Shown one piece after another: positions 10,601-20,720 of a stretch of DNA of 64,000 nt (positions are counted from its first letter, which is position 1; each line of letters begins with the position of its first letter). Below the pieces are notes generated by a model that worked only from the letters and a program-made list of their open reading frames with translations, was not told the origin of the DNA and did not search any database. The DNA is taken from assembly GCF_017591425.1 (NCBI RefSeq), contig NW_024467101.1:10056918-10120917 (forward strand). The letters are read 5' to 3'. The position numbers and the translations under genes were made by a program. This DNA is from Ochotona curzoniae (taxonomy: Eukaryota; Chordata; Mammalia; Lagomorpha; Ochotonidae).

Positions 10601-11189
10601 CCTTCTACCCTGGACCCCCCAAAATGATGAAACAAAATGATGAAACCAGACAGGTGGAAAGTGGAGAAGGCAAGATGGTGAAGATCCTAGATTCGGAGTG
10701 AGCTCAGCGTGTAAGGAGCAGAAAGGGTGCCAGGCACATGAGGGCAGGTGGCACTGGTGGCACTGGTGGCAGCAGGGCCAGTTTTTTTCAGGGGAGTCTT
10801 AAGGCAAGGGATGTTCTCAGGATAAGAGTGAGAAATTCCAGGTGCATTAGGCCAAGCCCAGGCTCCTGACACCCAGCCCAGAAATCACACATCTGACCGG
10901 AAAACTCCCTCTCCTATCACACTATTCACATCTTAAGAACAGACACCAGCACTCAGCACAGGAAAAAGAAAATCCAGACTTCAGCTGCTTCCACAACCCT
11001 ACCAGAGAAAGCTGTCGGAGGGCAGAGCCTAGTCTCATTCCCAGCTGTGTCCCTGGCCCTCCACGATGGGCCAGGGGAGCCCTGGGTTCTGTATCGAGGC
11101 CTATGAAGGGGACAGACAAAGGGAGGGCAAGACTGGACCGCCACGCAGCATGCTGTGATTTCCGCATGCCAAACCCGTGCAGGCACCAC
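10601..11189. other. Anonymous noncoding sequence
   Basis: No gene found. A short GGTGGCACT repeat lies at 10746-10770. Confidence 0.4.
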
Positions 11190-11650
11190 TTTCCCTGGCT
11201 GGCTCGGACACAATTATGTTCAAAGAGCAATTAGCAACCTTTTAAGCCTGATTGCCAACTCCCCCATTAATCACTTGCAATTATAAGCCCCAAATCTGCA
11301 CAACAATTGGTCCCAGAAGCCCACTAGAGAGAAACGCTAATAACCTTCCCTTCTTCGTGGGCAAATCTCTGCTCAAGTTGGAGTTGTCTGGGTCACGGAA
11401 GATGAGACAAGCCACAAACTGCATCTCATTGCCTGACGTGGGAGTGGAGATCCGGGACAAGGGACTGCCCAGGTTACCCTGCAAGGGGCAGAAGAACACT
11501 TACGGGAGTTGGTGCCTGCATCCCCGTGACCACAACCAGCCCGGGCCCTATCTCTTCACGTGCACTCACCAAGCCACTCTAATTCCACATTATTAAGACA
11601 CTCTCTCTAATTACTGCAGCTAATTAGCTCCTTGCAACCACCCCAGCCCA
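11190..11650. promoter_or_regulatory. Candidate conserved noncoding element, TAATTA-rich
   Basis: Repeat-free AT-rich sequence with ACAATTATG near 11211, AGCAATTAGC near 11227, CCATTAATCAC near 11265, and two perfect TAATTA cores at 11608-11613 and 11621-11626. Such homeodomain-core clusters are common in enhancers of developmental genes. Conservation cannot be tested here. Confidence 0.4.
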
Positions 11651-11656
11651 GGCGCT

Positions 11657-11659
11657 TGC

Positions 11660-11702
<43 letters not shown>

Positions 11703-11740
11703 TGCACGCACGCGCACGCACGCACACGTGCGCACGTACA
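11657..11740 (+). repeat. 84-bp alternating purine/pyrimidine tract (TG)n-(CG/CA)n
   Basis: (TG)n from about 11663 runs straight into a CGCGTGCACGCACGCGCACG-type segment. Purine and pyrimidine alternate without a break from 11657 to 11740, the classic Z-DNA-forming pattern. It contains palindromes such as GTGCAC and CACGTG. Confidence 0.95.
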
Positions 11741-11944
11741 AGAAAAGTGCAACCTGCAAGGCCAGGGACGTGGCTGGATGCCTCCGGCCACTAGCTACCA
11801 CTTTGCTGCCACCAGGACATCTTGTGTGTGAGATGACCCTTGTGTTTCAGGGAGGGAGAGAGAGAAGGCAGATGAATGACGGTGGAAGCCAGCTCGGTCA
11901 ATCTGAACCCCCCTCTCTCTCTCTCTCTCTCTGTCGGTCCCCTG

Positions 11945-12200
11945 CTGCGGGCAGCAGGCAATTCAGACCCGAGTGCAGCAGCTAATTAAATCAATATGAG
12001 ATAATGAACGGCAATTAGAGGTCCAGCTAGGCACATCTTCTCTTGTAAATACTGTTTCTCTCCCAACGGGGAGCTCTTTTTTAATAATCTGTTTGTGTTT
12101 CATTTCCAGGAGCTGTAATTCCCCCAAGAAGCACTTTGGGAAAGCGATTTGTTTGTCTGTATAATCGCCAAAGCATTCCCTTAGTTTGTTTGTTTTGTTG
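11945..12200. promoter_or_regulatory. Candidate conserved noncoding element
   Basis: AGCTAATTAAATCA at 11980-11993, GGCAATTAGAGG near 12010, TTTTTTAATAATCTG near 12080 and GAGCTGTAATTCC near 12111 are dense homeodomain-type cores in repeat-free DNA just beyond the Z-DNA-prone tract. Enhancer function is inferred. Confidence 0.4.
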
Positions 12201-12351
12201 AGTGCCTGCTCCTACTGCAGAGACACAATGTGCTTCTCTCTTCTTGTCCTTTATTGAAATCGCTGCTTCCTGCTGGGACGTCCTAGGGTTGGACCCATCC
12301 TGGCAACAATGTTTCAAAGGTCTCAGAACCCTGCACCTGCCACTAGATCCT

Positions 12352-12373
12352 TTTGTGTGTGTGTGTGTGTGTG
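12352..12373 (+). repeat. Short (TG)n run
   Basis: About 22 bp of alternating TG. Confidence 0.8.
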
Positions 12374-13597
12374 AGGGGACTAAAGGACTGAAGGAAGGTC
12401 AGCATCTCCCACACTCTACAGATGGGAAAACTGGGGGCTACTGTGGTCGCCAAGATGGACAGGCCACCCCTTCTCCCCACTTCCATAAATAATAATCTCA
12501 TTTGGTGCCCAGAGGGGAGGCTTGAACAGGGCATAAAGGAGCCCTCTGCCCTTGAGAAGCTTGCAAATTTATCTGGTGAAACAGGCTAAGGCACGTATCA
12601 ATTAGAAAGCAATTAAGTACCTAATCGTGTGGCACCAACAAGCTCTAAAAGTGCAGGAGAGGGAAAGACCCTCCGAGGGGAGACAGGGTAGAAGGAAGAA
12701 ACCAGGAGATCCATTTGCATCTTTAAGTGGATCTCTATCTCCCAGGCTTTTACATCTTCCTTTGGATGTCCCCTAGCCACTCAAGATCAGCAGGTCCACG
12801 ACAGAAGGTTCCAGACACAGCCCCATCCCGTGTGTTTGCATCCTGGTGTCCACCGGCCCCCATGGGAGGGAACTGGAATTAGACTCTGTGGATGTCATGC
12901 ACATCCACACACAGACCCCATCCGTGCTTCTTCCTTGGACCCATTTTGTCCCTTCCCTGCTAATATTGATCTAATAATACCGTTAACCCTGACGACACAC
13001 CCTACAGCTTCCCTGAGCCAAGCCTGCTCTTGCCTCCAAACCAACATGGCAGCCAGGCCACATGCCCTCGGCCATTCTCCTGACTGAACCTCTCTGGGTT
13101 GTCCTCAGAGTCAAGGTCAAACTCTGTGACCCAGAACAACTCTCTGGTCCTTGCTTCTACTTGTGGACAGTTTTCTGCCATCTGAACTCCCTCTCCGTAC
13201 TCTCACACTTTATACCTCAGCTGTGGTGCGATAAGCAGACACTGTGTCGTCTGCTGGATGCTCAAGTGTCCATTTTTCCACTGCCCCTTCATATTTCTTT
13301 GTACTGCTCAACTCTTACTCCTCTCTCATGCATCACCTTGATGAGCACCTCTTCTAGGTCACCTCCCCAGGAGGGGGATAGCTCTTTTGTGAGTTGTCAT
13401 AGCGCCCAAGCCACAACCAGTTATGGTCATAGAACATACCTGACCATGTGAAATTGGCATTGCCTGAGGATTTTCTTCTCCATCCTCTGGAATAAGATCT
13501 CCGGGAAGCCGGGCACACTTTTTCTCATCAGGGTTTATAAGTGTTGCTTGCTAGTACTCACCGATGTGTGTCAAGTTCAAAGCTGGAAGTTCCATGA
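12374..13597. other. Anonymous noncoding sequence
   Basis: Nothing coding recognised. 12560-12650 has a small AT-rich patch with ATCAATTAGAAAGCAATTAAG that could be a further homeodomain-core element. The frame at 13.06-13.45 kb has no recognisable domain. Confidence 0.4.
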
Positions 13598-13700
13598 GGA
13601 GTCATCAAATGCAACCTGTTATTCTTCAGATAGCAAAACTGACTCCTCAGAGAGGGGCAGAGAGCTTTCCCAGGGCCAAGTAGCAAACACGACAGCAGAA
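13598..13700 (-). mobile_element. MIR remnant
   Basis: CTTCAGATAGCAAAACTGACTCCTCAGAGAGGGGCAGAG and TTTCCCAGGGCCAAGTAGCAAACACG align with the reverse MIR core. Confidence 0.65.
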
Positions 13701-13939
13701 TCGGTGTTGATCGGAGGTGCTCTAAATGTCCGCCACCTCTGATGGCAGTCGTGGCCGTGTTTATGTATTTCGCTAAAGCAATGTGGAGGGACCCACAGAC
13801 GGGCAAACCCATGGATCACTGGTGACTCCATGCGTGAGGTTGATTGAGGGTGGAAGGCGGTATTAATGGATTCCAGAGGTGAAAATAAAACTTCACCAAC
13901 CCACACAGACAAAACAGATTTCCCAAAGCATGCCGTGGG

Positions 13940-14360
13940 CCATTATTGTGGTCCAGAGGATTATGCTGCCAATTGTGACAAAAGCATTTCCCATCAGAAG
14001 GCAAATTCAAGTCCCTTCTATCTCTGATTCAACTTACCTTCTGGCTAATGCACCAAGGAAGGCAGCAAAAGATGAACCAAGCACTTAGGCCTCTCCAACT
14101 CACATGGGAGAACCAGATGGAGTTCCTGGCTCCGAGTTCTTGGCTCCTGGCTCCTGGCTCCTGGCTCCTAGTTCTTGGCTCCTGGCTCCTGGTTGCTGGT
14201 TCCTGGTTCCTGGATTCTGGCTTCTGGCTCCTGTCTCCTGCCTTGATCAGCCCTAACTTCTACACCCAATTGGAGAGTGAAGCAGCAAGTGAAAGTACTC
14301 TCTATCTCTACCTCTCGAGTCATCCCTCTTTAAACACACATATATATATAAAACAGAAAC
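13940..14360 (+). mobile_element. CSINE with internal CTCCTGG expansion
   Basis: CSINE signals run from a decayed head (TTCAAGTCCC, CTTCTGGCTAATGC) through CAAGCACTTAGGCC and CACATGGGAGAACCAGATGGAGTTCC to TTGGAGAGTGAAGCAG and a TA-rich tail. At 14121-14240 the usual two CTCCTGG units have grown to about 120 bp of seven-base units. Confidence 0.8.
14121..14240 (+). repeat. Heptamer minisatellite (CTCCTGG)n inside a CSINE
   Basis: About 16 units of CTCCTGG and close variants (TTCTTGG, TTCCTGG, TTGCTGG). Ordinary CSINEs carry two or three units, so the array grew in place. Confidence 0.9.
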
Positions 14361-14849
14361 ATATGGAAGCCATGACTCAATGCATGTCATTCTCCTACCC
14401 CTTTGCCTCTCCTCTGTGAGGAATTCAGCTCTAATGTTTTGTTTTGTTTTTTAAGATGGCTTGAAATCCTCCAGACATACATAAGAAAGGTGTAGGTAGC
14501 TGCTGGAACAAAAACTTGGGGAAGCAAGTCTGGTTCATCAAGGGAAGGCTTTCTTCCTCCTATGCTCACAGCTTAAAAACGCGGAGCCTAGCTCTCTCAG
14601 ATCAGCACAAACCCCCGAATTGGAAAGTTCATTCCTAATTCACTGTTGCCAAAATACCAACTCACTTCACCCGCCTCCCCTTCCTTAATTCCTGCCTGTG
14701 TAATAAGGTACATGGCAAGTAGGTCAACTTTGCCTTTTCACAGCCTTCTCTCTTAGCTGCAGTACCAGAAACATCTGCTTTCCACTCACATCTGTCTTCA
14801 GTGTCTTCCTTATTTATCACAATTTACCTGAAAGGAATTGTGGAAGATT

Positions 14850-15152
14850 GATGAAAGAGAAAGAGAGAGAGAGAGAGAAAGAGAGAGAGAATTTTCTACC
14901 CACTCCCATTGGTCCACTGCTACAAATGACAACAGCCAGGGCTGGTCCAGGCCGAAATCAGAAACCCAGAGCTCCATCTGGATCCCCCACACAGGCCACA
15001 GAACAATGCTTAAGCCTTCATCACATGCTGCCTCTCAGGACACCCAAGTAGGAAGCTGGATGAGAAGCAGACCAGCTGGGATTGGACCTGGCACTCGGTG
15101 ATAGGATGTGAGCGCCCCACACTGAGGCTTAACCTGCTATTCCACAGCACTC
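14850..15152 (-). mobile_element. CSINE, old copy with (GA)n tail
   Basis: The left end is an AGAGAGAG tract (the reversed CT-rich CSINE tail). It is followed by CCACTCCCATTGGTCCACTGC, CCAGGGCTGGTCCAGGCCGAA, AGCTCCATCTGGATCCCC, and a head ending in CTGCTATTCCACAGC. Confidence 0.75.
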
Positions 15153-15269
15153 ATCTCCAAGTCATTTCTGGCTTGGAAAAAAAAAAAAAAAACACTGTAG
15201 CCCAAGACTAACACGCTGTGATAACACTGGTTTGGAAATCACATGGAGAATTCAAATACACAATCCAGT

Positions 15270-15345
15270 CATTCTGACTCTGTGACCTTGGACAAGTTTC
15301 TGAGTCCCGTAGATCTTATCTGTAAGCCAGAGAGAAATCCCACTT
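15270..15345 (+). mobile_element. MIR-like remnant
   Basis: ATTCTGACTCTGTGACCTTGGACAAGTTTCTGAG ... ATCTTATCTGTAAGC is the forward MIR core. Confidence 0.65.
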
Positions 15346-15414
15346 TGGGTTGCTATAGAAATTACAGTGCTGTGTAGGTCTCAGGCGCTGTAAGAGTGGC
15401 ACTGAGTGTATTTA

Positions 15415-15600
15415 ATAATAAAAGCAATAATTGCTAACTTATGAAGTGTTCCCCATCTGCTAGGCACTGCTCTGAATATTTTATGTATAATAATTAATAA
15501 CTAAATCCTTGTAGAAAATCCTTATGGGTATACCATAGACCCTTCCTTCCTCAGATAAAGAGGCTAGGGCACAGAAAGGTTAAATGATAGTGTGAGTTTA
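15415..15600 (-). mobile_element. MIR/L2-like remnant
   Basis: CATCTGCTAGGCACTGCTCTGAATATTTTATG and CAGATAAAGAGGCTAGGGCACAGAAAGGTTAAATGA match the reversed MIR-type end found across mammals. Confidence 0.6.
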
Positions 15601-15920
15601 TAATCTAATCATTTCCAGGGTTTATGTAGAATACATGTTCAACAGTAAGCTATCTCTCTCCATTCCTTGGTCTCCACCACAACTCCTCACTACGAATGAT
15701 CTAGCTGTCACTTTACTGCGAGCCCCATTTCTCTCATCCACATGTCCTGCTTTTAGAAATGCATGAAGGACTTGGTGACGTAAACATGAAAGTCGGAGTT
15801 TGCAGGATGGCTTAAACTTTTGCTCATTCCAGTGAGTTGTTCCTAGCGTTCATCAGCCCCCAGCCTTTTTACCCTCGAGAACCCTCACATAACATGTTCA
15901 GATCATCTTGCTGGGTGTGG
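15601..15920. other. Anonymous noncoding sequence
   Basis: Nothing recognised. Confidence 0.35.
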
Positions 15921-16254
15921 CAGGGGGCAGTGTTGTGGCACAAAACATTAAACTACCACTTGAGACACCAGAATCCCATATCTGGTTTGCGTTCTGGCTG
16001 TTCCACATTGGCTATCCCTGCTAATGTGTCTAGAAGTGCATGGGTCAAGTGCATGGGCTTCTGCAATCCAATTGAGAGACTCAATTGAAGTTCCTGGCCC
16101 CTGGCCTGGATCCGGTCCAGATTCAGATGTTGTAGCTACCCGGAGAGTGAACCAATCGATCAAAGGTCTGTCTCCTCTCTCTCTCTCATTCTTCTCTCTC
16201 TTTCTCGTCCTCTCTATTTTATTCAGTCTTTAGAGTGAATAAATACATCTTTAA
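15921..16254 (+). mobile_element. CSINE, near full length, diverged
   Basis: GGGGGCAGTGTTGTGGCAC head, ATCCCATATCTGG, TTCTGGCTGTTCCAC, CTAATGTGTCTAGAAGTGC, GTTCCTGGCCCCTGGCCTGGATCC, GAGAGTGAACCAATCGATC, a CT-rich tail and AATAAATACATCTTT appear in order. Confidence 0.85.
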
Positions 16255-17084
16255 CCATAGGAAAGAATCACCATGTTGAAATGTTACCACATTCTTATCA
16301 ACTATTCCCAGGGCCTTGTTGCTGACTCCATAGCAAGCCTCTGCTTATCATCATTGTCACCACCATCATCATCATCATCCTGGCACTTAAGATCCGTTAT
16401 GTTCTGATCCCCCGATGATATCCTTCATGTCACCCTTCAGTGAGATGGCTCATGTCCTCTTCTTGGTGCCTTACAAACAGCTCTGTGTCCCAGGCACTAA
16501 GTCCCCAAGTTCATAAGCAAGAAAAAACACAATCTTCCATCTTCTGCAATCCTCTCCGTGGAGGGATTCCACATAGGGGCCCTCCTGTGGCTCCTTCCAG
16601 ACTTGCACCACCAGCCACACCACCAGCTCCTTGCCAGGACAGAGTCTCTGTGACCAGGCACAGGAACTAGCCCAGGTTCCGTCTCCAGCATGGTCATTTG
16701 TGGTGGTTGATGTTGAATTGGTCAAGTCCCTCCTGTGCAACTCTGTTTCCAAGAGACAAGAAGAGCTGCCTGTCAAGGTTGGCATGGTAGGCTCAGTTAT
16801 GGCCTTCTCCAGAGCCTGAGAAAGTGCCCTGCCATGGCAAAAGAAACTCTTCAGATGCATGTAAGTTATAGGACCCTCTAAAGAGAGGCTCGGGAGCAAG
16901 CGGATCAGAGGGGAGTAAGAGGAAGGGGCTACAAGTCGAAGAGTACAGATAGCAGCTGCAGATTGGTAGGGTCCTCACTTCCAGTACCTCCCACAGGCAG
17001 TCACCAGCCACAGAGAAAACAGCACCTCTGGCCTGACCCGTAAGGTCCCCAGAGAGGGCACACCCTGTCCCTCTCCTTTTTACA
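16255..17084. other. Anonymous noncoding sequence with short CAT run
   Basis: A (CAT)n run lies at 16350-16380. The minus-strand frames (16471-16899, 16793-17371) show no domain. This stretch may include the decayed 5' part of the LTR called just downstream. Confidence 0.4.
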
Positions 17085-17210
17085 GTCTTCAGAAGAAACC
17101 CAGACCTTGGCCTTAGATGTCTGCCTTCCACAACTGTAAGATGATAAAGGTGCGGGCTTCTGGAAGCCACTCTGTGGCTACAACAAGCAATGGCAAGATA
17201 CCAATATATT
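17085..17210 (+). mobile_element. MaLR (MLT1-like) LTR 3' end
   Basis: The series GACCTTGGCCTTAGATGTCTGCCTTCCACAACTGTAAGATGATAAAGG, AAGCCACTCTGTGGCTAC and GCAATGGCAAGATACC follows the MLT1-type LTR end ('cttggacttccagcctccagaactgtgag...aagccacccagtctgtggta'). MaLRs are ancient ERVL-related LTR elements. No internal genes are present. Confidence 0.6.
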
Positions 17211-17584
17211 GGTTCCAGAATATAGATAGGCATGTAATCTTGACATACCACAAGGTTGCCCATCATAAATAGCTGGCATAGGGGTTCGTGTGAGGGCAAT
17301 CCTTCCTCCCATGATTCTGGACTATCTCTCTGGAAAGGGCCAAACAGAGTATGGTATTCCAGCCAGGACACTAGGCATGTTCCTGTCCCTGAGCGGGAAG
17401 ACTGAGAAGAGGAAGAGGAGAAGTTTGAGTCCTTTCTCCTCTCAGGCCACTTCCCTGGTCATTACAGCCCCTAGCCCCATATGTTCCCTTGCCTACATTT
17501 CTATAGTGCATGTGTGTATTGCCTCAAGCGCTGGACATAAGCGCTTGGTCACCCAGGGAGTCTCCTGTGTGCAGCGTGCCTCTC

Positions 17585-17690
17585 AGGTGAACCTCATTTC
17601 ATGAGAAGGAAGCAGCCTAACAAGCTGAAGGGACTTCTCCAAGGTCCAAGGTCACTCCAAAGAGGATGGCGGAACAGAATTGTCTGGATG
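17585..17690 (-). mobile_element. MIR-like remnant
   Basis: CATTTCATGAGAAGGAAGCAGCC ... GGGACTTCTCCAAGGTCCAAGGTCACTCC is the reversed MIR core. Confidence 0.5.
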
Positions 17691-18547
17691 CCTTGCCCTC
17701 TGCACGTGAATTTCTGGATGCTACGATCTCTGTCTCCACCTCCACTGCATCTCCTTTTGGGGTACCTGACGCATCGACAACCACCATCTCCAAAGAAACC
17801 AGTAACACCCAGTCACGTCCCTAGGGTCCCCGAGGAAGGCTCTTCCTTGTCCCTCTCCCAAGAGACATGACAAGGAGGGGACAAAGTCAGCTAGGGAGAA
17901 TTAGCAATTTCCTGTAAGTCAATGACAGGATGAGAAATGGCCCTGGGATAAAATATGTCCCCGCTCCTGCTGGGGCTTGGATGCAAGCCCAGGAGACGTG
18001 GTAAGCTGGGACTGGGTTGAGGGGTAATGAGAGCTGGGAGGGGGAGGAGACACAGCAGAGAGAGCAGAGCCTGGGGGGGTGGGCTGCTGGGGAGAAAGAA
18101 AGGCTCTTCTAAGTTACCAGAACAGCAGGAAATGAGACTCAGGACCCTTGCAATGTAGAGCAAAGAGTCCTGGTGTCCACTGTCAGCTCTAAGGAATTGG
18201 GTCAGGGCCTGCCTTAGCCACCATAGCTTCCTTGGGGGCTAAAGGAGTGCCTCGTGTACTCCATAGGACTGGGGGATGGTAGGAGCAAAAAGCTTGGAGT
18301 TGAAAGTCCTGGAGCTCCCTAAGCCACGAGCAGGGAATCACGTGATCATCTCGGGGTGTTATTCCATCATCTGCAGATCTGCTGCCAGGCAGTTGATTAC
18401 ACTGAATCAAGCATGTATTCATGGAAGTCAGGCATCCAGAACCCAGAGCCTCACAGTTTTGCACTCAGATTTCCCTCCCAACCATTTCCTTCACCTCTCC
18501 AAACTTTCCTCCCTCCTTGGAAAAGTGGAGCTGCGTCAGAATCACTG
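17691..18547. other. Anonymous noncoding sequence
   Basis: GC-moderate, unrecognised, no coding evidence. Confidence 0.4.
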
Positions 18548-18904
18548 AGGATGGTGCTGTGGCGTAACAGGTCAAGCCACCGGCATCTGGTATGAACACT
18601 GGTTTGAGTCTCAGCTGCTCCACTTCTGCTCCAGCTCCCTGCTAATGCACCTAAGAAAGTCACAGAAGTTGATTCAAGAGGTCAAGAACTTGCCACCCAC
18701 GTGGCAGAGCCAGATGGAGTTCCAGCCTCCTGGTTGTGGATAAGTTCAGTCCTGGTCAATATAACCATTTGGGGAGTGAGCCAGTGAATGAGTGGATGGG
18801 AGATCCCCCTCTTTCCTTCCCTCCCTCCTTCTCTCTCTCTCTCCCTCTCTCTCTCTCTTTCTCTCTCTCTCACTTTGTCTTTCAAGTAAATTAAAAAAAA
18901 AAAA
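18548..18904 (+). mobile_element. CSINE, full-length old copy
   Basis: Head GGATGGTGCTGTGGCGTAAC, B-box-like GGTTTGAGTCTCAGC, CTCCACTTCTGCTCCAGCTCC, CCAGATGGAGTTCC, TTTGGGGAGTGAGCCAGTGAATG, a CT-rich tail (18818-18872) and an A-run at 18892-18904 are all in order. Confidence 0.9.
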
Positions 18905-19348
18905 CCTTGCACAGAAGAGTTATCAGCATATTGACTATTTTCTGTGTCAATCATTTGTACTTGAGTATGAATGAAGGCTTCATGTGCAAGGTTTTGACAA
19001 AAAAAAAAGGGGGATTTTGTAAAATATTTACTTCATGCCACTCACCCTTTCAAGCACTTGAAACGTTCTTTTATGTTCCCAAAACTTAAAAGGAAAGGAC
19101 ACATAGCCACACATAGCTGGTGAATGGCCAAGTCCAAACTACATCCCAAATTCAGCTAATTCCAAAGCCCGGATACTTCAGGAAATCAGATCAAAATTGC
19201 CTACAGCCATGAAGATCAGCTCAGAATGAATCTAGTCCTTGCTTCGATGATGCCCAGAAACTGGATTCCTTGGTTGGCAGGGCCTGGGCACTCTACCTTT
19301 CTACCCAGCATGCAAGATTATGCTGACACTGGCATCCCACAATGGATC
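18905..19348. other. Anonymous noncoding sequence
   Basis: Nothing recognised. Confidence 0.35.
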
Positions 19349-19677
19349 TTTCTTTAAAAGATGTATTGATTCATTTTGAAAGTTACAGAGAGAGAAGGAG
19401 AAACAGAGAGAGATCTGCCATCCACTGGTTCATTCCCCAAATGGTTACAATGACCAGGGCTGGACCAAGCCAAAGCCAGGGGTCAGGAACTCCATCTGGG
19501 TCTCCCAGCTTAGTGGCAGGGACCCAAGCACTTTGGCCCCCCTCTCTTGCATACCCAGGATCTCTAGCAAAGGAAGCCGAATCATGTGTGGAGCTGCTGG
19601 GGCTCGAACCAGCATGCATTCGTGAGGCTAGTGTCACCGGCAGCAGCCTAATCCACTGCACCACAGCTCCAGCCCCT
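19349..19677 (-). mobile_element. CSINE, full-length old copy
   Basis: Minus-strand order: A-tail side TCTTTAAAAGATGTATTGATTCATTTTGAAAG, CATCCACTGGTTCATTCCCC, AGCCAGGGGTCAGGAACTCC, GGGACCCAAGCACTTTGGCC, GGGGCTCGAACCAGCATGC (reversed B box), and head CCACTGCACCACAGCTCCAGCCCC. Confidence 0.9.
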
Positions 19678-20029
19678 CGGATATTCCATCAGCAGAACAT
19701 GCAATCAGCAGGTCAGGAATTTAAGGAGCTTTGCTGGCTGCTGCGAGGAGCATACCTGTGATGGGGTGAGGCTGGAGGGGGCTGTTTCTGCTGGGAGGCC
19801 CCTCGGAGCTCAAATGCATCATGATTTGCTTCTAAACCTCTTTGGAAGGAGAAACTGGAGGGAGACGATGTAGGCTGCCCTCAGCTCCGCCCCCTCTCCA
19901 GGCATCAAAAGAAATCTCTGCTTTGAGGCAGCTCCTACTTAGAAAAGATGCTCTGAGCAGTCATTCAGTATTCCAGGGACCACGCTGGAGCCAATACATC
20001 AAAGGGTGAAGGATCATATAGCCCCATTA
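19678..20029. other. Anonymous noncoding sequence
   Basis: No recognised feature. Confidence 0.35.
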
Positions 20030-20170
20030 GCTGCAAAGTTTAATTTCCCTTCGGGGCTGGTGGTTACAATGAAACTACAGCAGCAATTACAACTTTCCCT
20101 TCCCTGACAACCTGCTCGGATCAATAACAGCCGCGTCGCCGGGATCAGCCTCATTCGTCAGGAGACCCTG
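20030..20170. promoter_or_regulatory. Candidate conserved noncoding element
   Basis: Repeat-free block with GCAAAGTTTAATTTCCC, GCAGCAATTACAAC, GATCAATAACAGCC and an adjoining CpG-containing GCCGCGTCGCCGGG. CpGs kept inside an AT-rich context hint at constraint. Inference only. Confidence 0.35.
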
Positions 20171-20314
20171 GGCCACCCAAGGCCCAACACTGCCCACTGC
20201 ACACTTCCTAGCCAGCATGAAGTGATAGGGAAAGAGCATGAGCACCCTCCAAAGATGCTAAATCTCCCTCTATGATTTTCTAAATGGGGAGCCTGGGGTC
20301 AAGAGAGCCAGAAA

Positions 20315-20720
20315 CTTCATTCGTTAATGAATCCACTGGGTAGTTCATCAAGTGTCAACTCTTCTGCAACCTTGGGGACATGGCTGTGAAGGTGGCCACT
20401 GGACCCCTTGTCCTCGTGCGGAGGAGGGGGTACAGAAGGAAATAAATAAACACATTAGCCGGAAATCTGAAGATTGTGACACGGTGGCATGTGCCGCTTA
20501 GGTGGAGTAGGCAGGGATGGAGACCTGGAGATGCCTGAGCAGGGCCTGAAGGAAGAAAGGCATTTGGAAGCCATATGGAGACCAAGTTCAGTGGAGGAGG
20601 AGGGAGTTGCACCTGCAAGGGGGCTCAGAGCTTGGAACAGACTGGACAGATGGAGAGCAGAAGGACAACTGGCGTTCCTCTTCATGAGGGCTGAGTGACA
20701 GGGTGGGTAAAGTCAGGGTA
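20315..20720 (-). mobile_element. L2-like/other ancient repeat remnant
   Basis: AAATAAATAAACACATT, GATGCCTGAGCAGGGCCTGAAGGAAG and GGCATTTGGAAGCCATATGGAGA follow the common mammalian repeat that includes 'gacatttgagcagagacctgaagga'. Confidence 0.5.

Noticed and set aside
14121..14240. CRISPR-like array
   Set aside because: Seven-base tandem units with no spacers; it is a minisatellite inside a CSINE in a mammalian genome.
16793..17371. 192-codon minus-strand open frame
   Set aside because: Crosses an LTR remnant in the antisense direction; no motif.
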